Positions 33,358 through 41,229 of a DNA stretch of 64,000 nucleotides are shown here, in pieces. The position numbers and the translations under genes were made by a program. Each line of letters begins with the position of its first letter. The stretch's first letter is position 1. The stretch is from Clostridiaceae bacterium. GTDB taxonomy: Bacteria > Bacillota > Clostridia > Oscillospirales > Acutalibacteraceae. The notes under the pieces are model-generated. The model saw only the letters and a program-made list of their open reading frames with translations, was not told where the DNA came from and searched no databases. The stretch spans positions 1 through 64,000 of the forward strand of contig CAJGBV010000008.1 of NCBI GenBank assembly GCA_904501755.1. Reading direction: 5' to 3'.

Positions 33358-33879
33358 TTATTCATCCCACAAAACAACCTTGTTGCTTTCCCTTGTCAGA
33401 TTTAAATCAATAAGCCGTTGATTCTCACTGCCTCGGAATTTAAGCATAAGATTTTTCTTATCTTTTTCAAAGCGTCCGTCTACCAAAACATCAATGAAAG
33501 AAAGGAATTCTTCTACTATTTCGGTATTAGGATAGGCTTTTTTGTCAAGCAACTCATCATAGGTAAAGCCTGTATAACACCATATATCCTTGTGGGGAAG
33601 TTCTTTTTTTATTCTTTTAACAAGGGAAAGAAGATGAGGTTGGTTTTTCGGCTCCATAGGCTCTCCACCAAGAAGAGAAATTCCGCGAATATAATCGGGA
33701 CGCATAGCCTCCAAAATCTCATTTTCGGTAGACTGAGTATACAGTCTTCCGTAGTTAAAATCCCACGTCGCCTCGTTAAAACATTCCTCGCAGTGATTTG
33801 TGCAGCCCGACACGAAAAGTGCAACTCTCACGCCGGGGCCGTTGGCAATATCACGCTTTTTAAGTTCACCGTAATACAT
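33358..33879 (-). CDS. nrdG: Anaerobic ribonucleotide reductase activating enzyme
   Basis: 173 aa radical-SAM activase. The cluster motif CTNHCEEC (Cys26, Cys30, Cys33; CX3CX2C) is typical, as is GISLLGGEPM. It uses S-adenosylmethionine and a [4Fe-4S] cluster to make the glycyl radical on NrdD. It starts 2 bp after the nrdD stop. Confidence 0.95.
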   Translation of the reverse strand: MYYGELKKRDIANGPGVRVALFVSGCTNHCEECFNEATWDFNYGRLYTQSTENEILEAMRPDYIRGISLLGGEPMEPKNQPHLLSLVKRIKKELPHKDIWCYTGFTYDELLDKKAYPNTEIVEEFLSFIDVLVDGRFEKDKKNLMLKFRGSENQRLIDLNLTRESNKVVLWDE

Positions 33880-33880
33880 A

Positions 33881-36058
33881 TTATAAGTGCAGCACTCTTT
33901 CCTTTATTTCCTGAGTTCTGCCCTGATTCCAATACTGAGTACCGATGTAACCGCAGGTACGTCTTGCAACGTTCATCTTGGTCTGGTCGGTATTGTTACA
34001 GTTAGGACATTTCCAGATAAGCTTTCCGTCCTCATTTTCGGTAACCTCAATTTCTCCGTCAAAACCGCAGCACTGACAGAAGTCGCTCTTGGTATTAAGC
34101 TCAGCATACATAATATTGTCGTAAATGAACTTCATAACCTCTAAAACAGCCTCAATATTATGCTGCATATTGGGTACCTCTACATAAGAGATAGCTCCAC
34201 CGGGAGAAAGAGCCTGGAACTTGGATTCTAGTTCAAGCTTTTCAAAGGCATCAATAGGCTCGGTAACGTGAACGTGATAAGAGTTTGTAATATAGCTCTT
34301 ATCGGTTACATCCTTTATAATGCCGAAACGCTTCTGCAGAGATTTTGCAAACTTATAGGTTGTACTCTCAAGAGGAGTTCCGTAAAGGCTATAGTCAATA
34401 TTTTCTGCAGCCTTCCACTTTGCAGTGTATTCGTTAAGCTTCTTCATAATTGCAAGACCAAAGGCTTCGCCCTCTGCGTCGGTAAGCTTTTTGCCTGTCA
34501 TTGCATATACACATTCCCAAAGACCTGCATAACCAAGAGAAAGGGTTGAATATCCGCCGTGCAGATACTTATCAATGGTTTCACCCGGCTTTAAGCGGAG
34601 AAGTGCACCATGCTGCCAGAGAATAGGAGCGGCATCGGAAAGAGTTCCTGTAAGACGCTCATGACGGCACTGAAGCGCTCTATGGCAAAGCTCCATACGT
34701 TTATCAAAAATCTGCCAGAACTCATTCATATCCTTCTGTGCAGAAAGACCAATATCAACAAGGTTAACGGTTACAACGCCCTGGTTGAAACGGCCGTAAT
34801 ACTTGGGATTACCATCTTCATCAATAAAGGGAGTCAGGAAGCTTCTGCAACCCATACAGGTATAGCAATTTCCGTTTCCGTTTTTATCAATTTTATTCTG
34901 AAGCATAATTTTCTCGGAAATATAGTCGGGAACCATACGCTTAGCAGTACACTTAGCGGCAAGCTCGGTTAAATACCAGAACTTACTGTCTTCACTAATA
35001 TTATCCTCTTCAAGAACATAAATAAGCTTGGGGAAAGCAGGGGTAATCCAAATACCCTTTTCATTCTTAACGCCCTGATAACGCTGTTTTAATACCTCTT
35101 CAATAATAAGAGCAAGGTCAGCCTTGGTTCTTTCGTCCTTAGCTTCATTAAGGTACATAAATACAGTAACGAAAGGAGCCTGACCGTTGGTGGTCATAAG
35201 GGTAACAACCTGATACTGAATCATCTGAACACCCTTGCGAATTTCATCAAGAAGACGCTTTTCCGCAATAGCATCAATCTGATTGCCGTCCAGTGCAACA
35301 TCAGCCTCAGCATATTCCTCTTTAACCTGGCTTCTTATCTTCTGTCTGCTTATTTCAACAAATGGAGCAAGGTGGGTAAGAGAAATACTCTGACCGCCGT
35401 ACTGACAGGATGCAACCTGCGCAATAATCTGGGTAGCAATATTACAAGCGGTAGAAAAGCTGTGTGGCTTTTCAATAAGAGTTCCGCTGATAACTGTACC
35501 GTTTTGCAGCATATCCTCAAGATTAACAAGGTCACAGTTGTGCATATGCTGAGCAAAATAGTCGGCATCGTGGAAGTGAATTATACCCTGGTCGTGTGCC
35601 TCAACTATATCCTTGGGCAAAAGAAGTCTTCTGGTAATATCCTTACTAACCTCACCTGCCATATAGTCACGCTGAACAGAGTTAACGGTAGGATTCTTAT
35701 TACTGTTTTCCTGTTTAACCTCTTCGTTATTACACTCAATAAGGCTTAAGATCTGCTCGTCGGTAGTATTGGACTTACGGATAAGTGCACGGGTATAACG
35801 GTAGGTTATATAGCTTCGGGCAACGGCAAAGGCTCGCTGATTCATAATCTGGTCCTCTACCATATCCTGTATTTCTTCCACACTCAGAGCGCGGTTAACA
35901 TTCATACAAGCCATCTCTACATCTTCTGCGATACGCTTGATTTGAATGGGTGTCATTCTTTCACTACTTACAACGCTGTCGTTTGCCTTGGTAATAGCGG
36001 TCACTATTTTTGCTGCATCAAAATCTACTTCTCGACCGCTTCTCTTTATGATTTTCAC
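33881..36058 (-). CDS. nrdD: Anaerobic (class III) ribonucleoside-triphosphate reductase
   Basis: 725 aa. An N-terminal ATP cone (KRSGREVDFDAAKI, about residues 1-95) controls activity. The catalytic barrel carries FHDADYFAQHMHNCDLVN. The C-terminus has a zinc site (CQCCGFDG ... CPNCNN) and the glycyl-radical motif RTCGYIG (residues 700-706). It makes dNTPs under anoxia with NrdG. ATG 36058 lies 45 bp from a predicted NrdR box, so NrdR repression is likely. No oxygen-dependent reductase is in the window. Confidence 0.96.
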   Translation of the reverse strand: MKIIKRSGREVDFDAAKIVTAITKANDSVVSSERMTPIQIKRIAEDVEMACMNVNRALSVEEIQDMVEDQIMNQRAFAVARSYITYRYTRALIRKSNTTDEQILSLIECNNEEVKQENSNKNPTVNSVQRDYMAGEVSKDITRRLLLPKDIVEAHDQGIIHFHDADYFAQHMHNCDLVNLEDMLQNGTVISGTLIEKPHSFSTACNIATQIIAQVASCQYGGQSISLTHLAPFVEISRQKIRSQVKEEYAEADVALDGNQIDAIAEKRLLDEIRKGVQMIQYQVVTLMTTNGQAPFVTVFMYLNEAKDERTKADLALIIEEVLKQRYQGVKNEKGIWITPAFPKLIYVLEEDNISEDSKFWYLTELAAKCTAKRMVPDYISEKIMLQNKIDKNGNGNCYTCMGCRSFLTPFIDEDGNPKYYGRFNQGVVTVNLVDIGLSAQKDMNEFWQIFDKRMELCHRALQCRHERLTGTLSDAAPILWQHGALLRLKPGETIDKYLHGGYSTLSLGYAGLWECVYAMTGKKLTDAEGEAFGLAIMKKLNEYTAKWKAAENIDYSLYGTPLESTTYKFAKSLQKRFGIIKDVTDKSYITNSYHVHVTEPIDAFEKLELESKFQALSPGGAISYVEVPNMQHNIEAVLEVMKFIYDNIMYAELNTKSDFCQCCGFDGEIEVTENEDGKLIWKCPNCNNTDQTKMNVARRTCGYIGTQYWNQGRTQEIKERVLHL

Positions 36059-36102
36059 TGTGTTTTTCCTCCCCTTTTTGATAATTTTTCTCGATTTTTC
36101 AA

Positions 36103-36120
36103 ACCACTATATATTGTGTA
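36103..36120 (-). promoter_or_regulatory. Predicted NrdR box upstream of nrdD
   Basis: On the minus strand ACACAATATATAGTGG closely matches the NrdR-box pattern ACACWATATMTWGTG. NrdR boxes normally occur as pairs about 31 bp apart; no convincing second box was found. Confidence 0.6.
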
Positions 36121-36123
36121 TAA

Positions 36124-36155
36124 AAAAACGGATATACTCAATAAATTCCGTTTTT
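36124..36155. terminator. Terminator-like hairpin upstream of the NrdR box
   Basis: AAAAACGGA / TCCGTTTTT around a 14-bp loop, terminator-like on both strands. The rest of 36156-36372 is AT-rich, and I see no gene in it. Confidence 0.4.
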
Positions 36156-36372
36156 GGAGCCTTTTCATTATAACACATAATTTTATAATTGCAAGAGGGA
36201 AATATAAACTGTTACCCTTTTTGCCGTTTTGCACAAAGAAGCTCGACAAAATTCGTCTTTTTGTATATAGATGAATTTTAGGTTTTTGTGTAAAGAAAAA
36301 GTTATTAGAAAAGACATAAGGCTCTTCACCAACAGCGGTGCAGTAGTTATTTTAAATAAATATAAGGGCAGT

Positions 36373-36432
36373 AAAAAAGCCCCCTTGGTAAAGGGGGCTG
36401 ACGAACGTGAAGCGGTTGACTGGGGGATTTTT
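36373..36432. repeat. REP-like hairpin element (AGCCCCCTT/AAGGGGGCT)
   Basis: Stem AGCCCCCTT GGTA AAGGGGGCT (36378-36399) followed by CTGACGAACGTGAAGCGG and GACTGGGGGATTTTTT. It resembles the G/C-rich hairpin elements common in Firmicutes intergenic DNA. A short plus-strand frame across it (36271-36516) looks like chance. Confidence 0.55.
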
Positions 36433-36467
36433 TATTTTATCTTGCACCGTAACAAGCCCGCGGGCTG

Positions 36468-36773
36468 TCATTTAGAGTACAACTCCTTATTCTTTCCATT
36501 ATTTTCTCGTCCGTAATTCTTTTTTAAATCTTCTATTCTTTCACTGTTTTCTTCTATAAACCTTTCGCGGTCTTCTGCTGACGAACGGAACATGTCATAA
36601 CCGCAAACAACACATCTGCCATCATACGGCTTTTCCTGAAGTGCACTACACACCCTGCAATACATTCTGTCAAACTCTCTCCTATCAGGGTCATTAAAAC
36701 TTTTTACATTAACGTATCTTCCGTCTATTTCATATACACCGTTTCTGTCAGGCAAGCAAACAAATACATACAT
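36468..36773 (-). CDS. Small zinc-ribbon-like protein, unknown function
   Basis: 101 aa. An N-terminal beta-type segment (MYVFVCLPDRNGVYEIDGRY) is followed by a four-cysteine knuckle YCRVCS...GRCVVCGYDM (Cys pairs near residues 39/42 and 54/57), then a charged helical tail. The spacing suits one bound zinc. AAAGGGG lies upstream of ATG 36773, a little far. Not recognised; a real gene is favoured by the paired CxxC motifs. Confidence 0.6.
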   Translation of the reverse strand: MYVFVCLPDRNGVYEIDGRYVNVKSFNDPDRREFDRMYCRVCSALQEKPYDGRCVVCGYDMFRSSAEDRERFIEENSERIEDLKKNYGRENNGKNKELYSK

Positions 36774-36802
36774 TTACTTTTTTACCCCTTTGTAATAAAA
36801 AA

Positions 36803-36821
36803 TGCGTGGCAGAGCCACGCA
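36803..36821. terminator. Short perfect hairpin
   Basis: TGCGTGGC AGA GCCACGCA, upstream of the zinc-ribbon gene on its strand, with an A run to its left. Role unknown. Confidence 0.4.
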
Positions 36822-36843
36822 CGAAAAACGCAGCTCTAATTGT

Positions 36844-36926
36844 TGCGACACAATATCTCCACACGGATTAAGAGCATACATTTTTACTAAAAGTATACCC
36901 ATGTAGAGATATGAAATTGTGTCGCA
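36844..36926. repeat. Long inverted repeat with ~20-bp arms
   Basis: Left arm 36844-36863 (TGCGACACAATATCTCCACA) pairs with right arm 36902-36926, which differs by one base and a 5-nt insertion; the 38-bp interior holds a smaller ATAC/GTAT pair. It could be a structured RNA, a MITE-like element or an operator. No tRNA or coding sequence fits. Confidence 0.55.
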
Positions 36927-37001
36927 CATTTAGTATATCACACAATAAAGCAGAATACAAGAACGAAAACACAGTGTACAAACAAAATATATTGTCACAA
37001 T

Positions 37002-37073
37002 GTAGGGCGGTGCCTTGGTGCCGCCGAAAAAATTCATACAAGGCAAAACGGCGGAAGCAAGCCCCCGCCCTAC
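37002..37073. repeat. Two REP-family palindromes in opposite orientation
   Basis: GTAGGGCGGTGCCTTGGTG... (37002-37025) and its oppositely oriented relative ending GCCCCCGCCCTAC (37049-37073) belong to the same GTAGGG-headed family as the arrays near 56.4 and 58.5 kb. Confidence 0.7.
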
Positions 37074-37080
37074 TACTTAG

Positions 37081-37105
37081 TTCCTAGTCCCTAAATCCTA
37101 GTCCC
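37081..37105. repeat. CCCTAAATCC-family repeat
   Basis: TTCCTAGTCCCTAAATCCTA and a following GTCCCC; one more copy of the dispersed family, here just upstream of the rarA promoter. Confidence 0.75.
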
Positions 37106-37108
37106 CAC

Positions 37109-37137
37109 TTGCCATTCACATATTTTTATGATATACT
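37109..37137 (+). promoter_or_regulatory. SigA-type promoter of rarA
   Basis: TTGCCA (37109-37114), 17-bp spacer, TATACT (37132-37137), 30 bp before ATG 37168. Confidence 0.65.
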
Positions 37138-37167
37138 TATTAAAACGTATAAAAAGGGGGTAATGAT

Positions 37168-38433
37168 ATGGCTTCACCGCTTGCAGACAGTCTGCGTCCT
37201 ACAAATATAGACGAGGTTGCAGGACAACACCATTTACTTGACAGTGGTAAGGTGCTTCGCCGTATTATTGAATCGGGAGATATACCCAACCTTATTTTTT
37301 ACGGCCCGTCAGGTGTGGGAAAAACCACCGTTGCCAATATTATTGCCGACAAGGCGGGCAAAAAGCTTTATCATCTTAATGCCACCGTTTGCTCAACACA
37401 GGATATAAAGGATATAATTTCCTCTCTTGACAGCCTTGAGTGTTCGGGCGGTGTGCTTTTGTACCTTGACGAGATTCAGTATTTTAACAAAAAGCAACAG
37501 CAGATACTTCTGTCCTACATCGAAAACGGAGATATTACTCTTATTGCCTCCACCACCGAAAACCCGTTTTTCTATGTTTACAACGCTATTTTGTCACGCT
37601 CTACGGTTTTTGAATTTAAAACCCTTGATAAAAATGATATTGGCACTCTCTTAGACAGAGGACTTTCTCTTGTGAGCAAAGATGAGGACAAAAAATATTC
37701 CTTTGAAAATGGTGTAAGGGATAAAATTGCCGTTAGTGCCGGTGGCGACGTAAGACGGGCTCTTAATATGCTGGAGCTTTGTCTACTTAGTGTACGCTGT
37801 GATGACAATAGTATTATCACTGACGAAATAGCCGAACAGATTTTAGAAAACAACTCGGTAAGATACGACCGCGAGGGCGATGAGCATTATGACCTTTTAT
37901 CCGCTTATCAAAAGTCTATGAGAGGAAGTGACCCCGACGCCGCGGTTTACTATCTTGCCAGAATACTTGCGGCGGGTGATTTACCAAGTGCCTGCAGACG
38001 ACTTATGGTCTGTGCCTGTGAGGACGTGGGTCTTGCCCATCCACAGATAATCCCCATTGTAAAGGCGGCTATTGATGCGGCTATGTATGTAGGACTTCCG
38101 GAAGCGAGAATTCCTCTTGCCGATGCAGTAATCCTTGTTGCCACCTCACCAAAATCAAACTCAGGAGAAATGGCTATTGATGCGGCTATGTATGATGTGG
38201 AGCATGGTATTGGGGGCGATATTCCCCGCGCTTTACAGAATAAGCATTTTGACGGCGAGGATGCACTTGTTAAGGGTCAGCATTACCTTTATCCCCATAA
38301 TTATAAAAATCATTGGGTGAAACAGCAGTATCTTCCCGATAATATAAAGAACAAAAAATATTATACCTTTGGAGATAACAAGAACGAACAAAAATTTAAA
38401 GAATATAACGAAAAAATAAAAAATAACGAATAA
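37168..38433 (+). CDS. rarA: Replication-associated recombination AAA ATPase RarA
   Basis: 421 aa clamp-loader-like AAA+ ATPase. N-terminal PLADSLRPTNIDEVAGQ, Walker A GPSGVGKTT (residues 46-54), Walker B LLYLDEIQ (about 97-104), sensor 1 IASTTENPFF, and the C-terminal MgsA/RarA segment with LVATSPKSN and GDIPRALQNKHF. It acts at stalled replication forks. AAGGGGG precedes ATG 37168. It has its own promoter and terminator. Confidence 0.96.
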   Translation: MASPLADSLRPTNIDEVAGQHHLLDSGKVLRRIIESGDIPNLIFYGPSGVGKTTVANIIADKAGKKLYHLNATVCSTQDIKDIISSLDSLECSGGVLLYLDEIQYFNKKQQQILLSYIENGDITLIASTTENPFFYVYNAILSRSTVFEFKTLDKNDIGTLLDRGLSLVSKDEDKKYSFENGVRDKIAVSAGGDVRRALNMLELCLLSVRCDDNSIITDEIAEQILENNSVRYDREGDEHYDLLSAYQKSMRGSDPDAAVYYLARILAAGDLPSACRRLMVCACEDVGLAHPQIIPIVKAAIDAAMYVGLPEARIPLADAVILVATSPKSNSGEMAIDAAMYDVEHGIGGDIPRALQNKHFDGEDALVKGQHYLYPHNYKNHWVKQQYLPDNIKNKKYYTFGDNKNEQKFKEYNEKIKNNE

Positions 38434-38436
38434 ATT

Positions 38437-38473
38437 AAAATCACCGTCAAAAACTAATGACGGTGATTTTTTT
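38437..38473 (+). terminator. Terminator of rarA, abutting spoVAE
   Basis: AAAATCACCGTC / GACGGTGATTTT plus T run, ending exactly at the ATG of the next gene (38474). The right arm GACGGTG is also the only Shine-Dalgarno-like sequence for that gene. Confidence 0.85.
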
Positions 38474-38836
38474 ATGTTTACAAGAATTTTATTAGCATTT
38501 ATTGTAGGCGGTGCCTTTTGTGTAATAGGTCAGCTTCTGATTTCTTTTACAAAGCTTACCCCTGCCCGAATACTCACAGGCTATGTGGTATCGGGTGTGT
38601 TTCTCACCGCTATAGGTGTTTATAAACCTATTGTGGATTTTGCAGGCTGCGGCGCTACCACTCCTCTTACGGGCTTTGGTTATCTTCTTGCCACAGGAGT
38701 GAAAAAGGCGGTAGAGGAAAAAGGCATTATGGGTGTGCTGACAGGCGGACTTACCGCTACAGCAGGGGGAATAACTGCCGCTATCCTTTTCGGACTTTTA
38801 ATGAGCCTTATTTTCAGGTCAGGAGATAAAAGCTAA
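38474..38836 (+). CDS. spoVAE: Stage V sporulation protein AE (SpoVAE)
   Basis: 120 aa with about four membrane segments and the family's conserved FIVGGAFCVIGQLLI, TKLTPARIL, GATTPLTGFGYLLATGVK and GGLTATAGGITAAI. SpoVA proteins form the channel that moves dipicolinic acid into the spore. Normally spoVAC-spoVAD-spoVAE lie together; here AE stands alone between rarA and rsmA. The start codon touches the T run of the preceding terminator, so ribosome access may depend on the hairpin. It overlaps the convergent rsmA stop by 4 bp. Confidence 0.88.
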   Translation: MFTRILLAFIVGGAFCVIGQLLISFTKLTPARILTGYVVSGVFLTAIGVYKPIVDFAGCGATTPLTGFGYLLATGVKKAVEEKGIMGVLTGGLTATAGGITAAILFGLLMSLIFRSGDKS

Positions 38837-39681
38837 CACAGAGCATCACTTAAATTTGCAAGCTGCTCAAAGGTAAGCGCTTCTGACCGTACCGTCGACT
38901 CTATTCCAAGAGTATTTAGAGCCTCATAAATTTTGCCCTTTTCTATACCAAGCGTATTAGCAACGGTATTGACGAGGGTTTTTCTTCTTTGGGCAAAACA
39001 AGCCTTTACAAAGCGGAAGAAAAATTCTTCATCCTTTACCTTAACCCTCGGCTCTTTTAATACATCTAATTTTATAACCGCAGAATCTACATTTGGCGGT
39101 GGCATAAAAGAGGTTCTGTCCACGCCGAAAAGTATTTCTGCCTGAGCATAATAGGCAACGGCAACCGTAACGGCCCCTGCATCACGGGAGCCAACATCTG
39201 CACAAAGACGCTGGGCCGCTTCCTTTTGCACCATAACCGTAATGCTGTCTATAGGCAGCTTACTTTCAAGTAATTTCATTACTAAGGGAGAGGTTATATA
39301 ATAGGGCAGATTTGCACATACAACCACTCTGTCACAGTCAGAAAATTTTTCCTTTATAAGTGCAGACAGGTCAAGCTTTAAGGCATCCCCAAATACCACC
39401 TGAGCATTATCAAAATCTGCTAATGTGGTACTAAGCACAGGCCTCAAACGCTCATCCAGCTCAATAGCTACAACCTTTTTGGCAACCTTTGCACACTCTA
39501 CTGTAAGTACCCCTATTCCGGGTCCGATTTCCAGAACACCTGTGTTTTCGTCAGCACAGCTTTCTGCCATAGCCGGACAAACCTCAGAGTCTATAAGGAA
39601 ATTTTGACCAAGCGATTTTTTAAAGGAAAATCCCAAGGGCTTAAGTAGTTTTTCAACAGTTTTAATATCAGCAAGATTCAT
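38833..39681 (-). CDS. rsmA: 16S rRNA dimethyladenosine transferase
   Basis: 282 aa SAM-dependent methyltransferase (KsgA/RsmA) that dimethylates two adjacent adenines near the 3' end of 16S rRNA. Signatures: KSLGQNFLID, the SAM motif LEIGPGIGVLTVE, and the catalytic VVCANLPYYITSPLVMKLLE. The C-terminal small domain has FAQRRKTLVNTVA. The start is ATG 39681. It faces spoVAE, and the two stop codons overlap. Confidence 0.97.
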   Translation of the reverse strand: MNLADIKTVEKLLKPLGFSFKKSLGQNFLIDSEVCPAMAESCADENTGVLEIGPGIGVLTVECAKVAKKVVAIELDERLRPVLSTTLADFDNAQVVFGDALKLDLSALIKEKFSDCDRVVVCANLPYYITSPLVMKLLESKLPIDSITVMVQKEAAQRLCADVGSRDAGAVTVAVAYYAQAEILFGVDRTSFMPPPNVDSAVIKLDVLKEPRVKVKDEEFFFRFVKACFAQRRKTLVNTVANTLGIEKGKIYEALNTLGIESTVRSEALTFEQLANLSDALC

Positions 39682-39730
39682 ATTATCACCACTGTATATA
39701 ATATTTTTTCTGTTATTTCAATAATAGTTA

Positions 39731-40537
39731 CTAATTAAAAAAGTAGGAATATTTATCCATCTGCGTTAAAATAACTTTTCTCGCACGATAAAGTGTTTTT
39801 TCGTCATAAAAACCCTCTAAATCCTCAAACAGCTCATACACATCGGCTTTTTTTAGATTAATTTTCAAGCACGCCCCGTATAACCGCTCTGCTGCATCAA
39901 GCTGTTCATCAAAATCGGTAGAAAAGGGCTTCGCCTTAACCTTCCTAATGTTTTCGTAAATATCCCTGTCAAATGGATAATCATTTATATCTGAAAGCAG
40001 AGCCAATCCATTATCAAATACAGGGCAAAGCTGAAAATTACCGTTTTCTCTTAAAAAAGCTATATTATTAGTATGTCTGTCTTCGTTAAGGAAAAGAGCA
40101 TCCAGTGACAAAAGTATTGAGAAATAACTGCCAACCTCTTCAATCCCCGTAACCTGTTTTGCAAAGTCAACAGTATATATTATTTTTTCCCGCACACCTT
40201 CCTGTTTGGCTATTGCCTCTGCCATACCTATACCAAAATAAGCGCGGTGAAGCCGTTCAAGTGTTATTATTTCCTGATTTTTACCTTTGAAATTTTCACT
40301 TACACAGCCCCTGTATATTTCATCATTATAATCTATCATAACAGGTTTATATTTAACAAAGCTGTCTATATTAGATTTTTCTAAAATACGGGAAATTACA
40401 ACCTCGCTCAGCGCTTCGTATCCCATGTGGTCGGCTTTATACCACCTTCCGTCTGATATCCATTTTGGCTGATTTCCCTTTGAAGTGTAATTTTCAGTAA
40501 CAATTTTCTTTGCAGTATTCAAAATCACTGAATTCAT
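39731..40537 (-). CDS. HipA-like serine/threonine kinase
   Basis: 268 aa from ATG 40537, which overlaps the HTH gene stop as ATGA and is preceded by AGGTGGG; an upstream GTG at 40576 lies deep in the neighbour and lacks a site. The sequence resembles the C-terminal HipA kinase fold: Lys in KWISDGRWYKAD (about 34), the catalytic loop NEDRHTNNIAFL (Asp153, Asn158) and the metal-binding PVFDNG (Asp175). HipA toxins phosphorylate aminoacyl-tRNA synthetases. Tight coupling to a DNA-binding protein suggests a toxin-antitoxin-like or signalling pair, but the target is unknown. Confidence 0.75.
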   Translation of the reverse strand: MNSVILNTAKKIVTENYTSKGNQPKWISDGRWYKADHMGYEALSEVVISRILEKSNIDSFVKYKPVMIDYNDEIYRGCVSENFKGKNQEIITLERLHRAYFGIGMAEAIAKQEGVREKIIYTVDFAKQVTGIEEVGSYFSILLSLDALFLNEDRHTNNIAFLRENGNFQLCPVFDNGLALLSDINDYPFDRDIYENIRKVKAKPFSTDFDEQLDAAERLYGACLKINLKKADVYELFEDLEGFYDEKTLYRARKVILTQMDKYSYFFN

Positions 40538-41115
40538 ATACCCACCTGCCTTGGATAATATTTGATTTTTATCCACATATCATCATCCGATATTCTTCCC
40601 TGAGTTTTTTCAATAATTTGCAAGGTGTCGTAAGAGCTTATTCCAAGCTCCTTGAGAATTTGTTTTTTATTTCCCCTGCTCTCGCCAAAGCAACGAAACC
40701 GCAAAAACTCTTCGAACTGTTCCCACCCGGGATTTTGCACCACTCCGAAAGCACGGTGAATTATATCGTTTGTTCTGTTTTGAATTTTAATTTTTTTGCT
40801 GATAAAATCAACATCAATATTGGTGCAGGGAAACTGACGGTACATATATATAAGCCTTAGAGTGAAATTGCTCTCCGGCGGTGTGTTTACATATCGGCTT
40901 ATAAGCTGTCGTGTTGTTCCCAGCTCCTGCGCTATTTCGTTTATTGATATATTTTTTTCCAACATCGCTTTAATCTTTTTTTCATCATCCGCATTTAATT
41001 TCTTTTTTCGTCCTGCCCCTCGGTTATAGCTTACCTTTGCGGCTATAGCTCTCAGCTTCTTTTCATCATCTGTTCCAAAAAGTTCTTTGCAAAGCTGTCT
41101 GTAGTCGATTGTCAC
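40534..41115 (-). CDS. HTH DNA-binding protein paired with HipA-like kinase
   Basis: 193 aa from GTG 41115, spaced correctly from GGGGG; a GTG two codons earlier is too close. Residues ~35-75 form a resolvase/Hin-type HTH (KKLNADDEKKIKAMLEKN, then NEIAQELGTTRQLISRYV). The C-terminal half is basic-aromatic, with RCFGESRGNKKQILKELGI and YDTLQIIEKTQGRISDDD, a segment seen to my recollection in clostridial proteins next to HipA-like kinases. It is probably the autoregulator, possibly the antitoxin. It has its own strong promoter. Confidence 0.65.
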   Translation of the reverse strand: MTIDYRQLCKELFGTDDEKKLRAIAAKVSYNRGAGRKKKLNADDEKKIKAMLEKNISINEIAQELGTTRQLISRYVNTPPESNFTLRLIYMYRQFPCTNIDVDFISKKIKIQNRTNDIIHRAFGVVQNPGWEQFEEFLRFRCFGESRGNKKQILKELGISSYDTLQIIEKTQGRISDDDMWIKIKYYPRQVGI

Positions 41116-41156
41116 TTCCACACCCCCATATAGAGTAATTATTTTAATTTTATTAC

Positions 41157-41185
41157 ATTATATATGATTTTTATTTTTTTGTCAA
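41157..41185 (-). promoter_or_regulatory. Consensus promoter of the HTH/kinase pair
   Basis: On the minus strand a perfect TTGACA (41180-41185), 17-bp spacer and perfect TATAAT (41157-41162). Confidence 0.8.
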
Positions 41186-41189
41186 CAAT

Positions 41190-41222
41190 AAAAAAGCGCC
41201 AATATAATTATTGACGCTCTAT
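41190..41222 (-). terminator. Terminator of parA-parB
   Basis: AGCGCCAAT / ATTGACGCT with one wobble pair and six T on the minus strand, 8 bp after the parB stop and just before the HTH promoter. Confidence 0.8.
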
Positions 41223-41229
41223 CATTATT

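Noticed and set aside
36271..36516. 81-aa plus-strand frame upstream of nrdD
   Set aside because: Part of it is simply the translation of a REP-like hairpin element, with no ribosome-binding site or recognisable domain.
36844..36926. tRNA gene or second NrdR box
   Set aside because: No cloverleaf or T-loop sequence; the ACACAATATC similarity to an NrdR box covers only half the motif and is far from nrdD.
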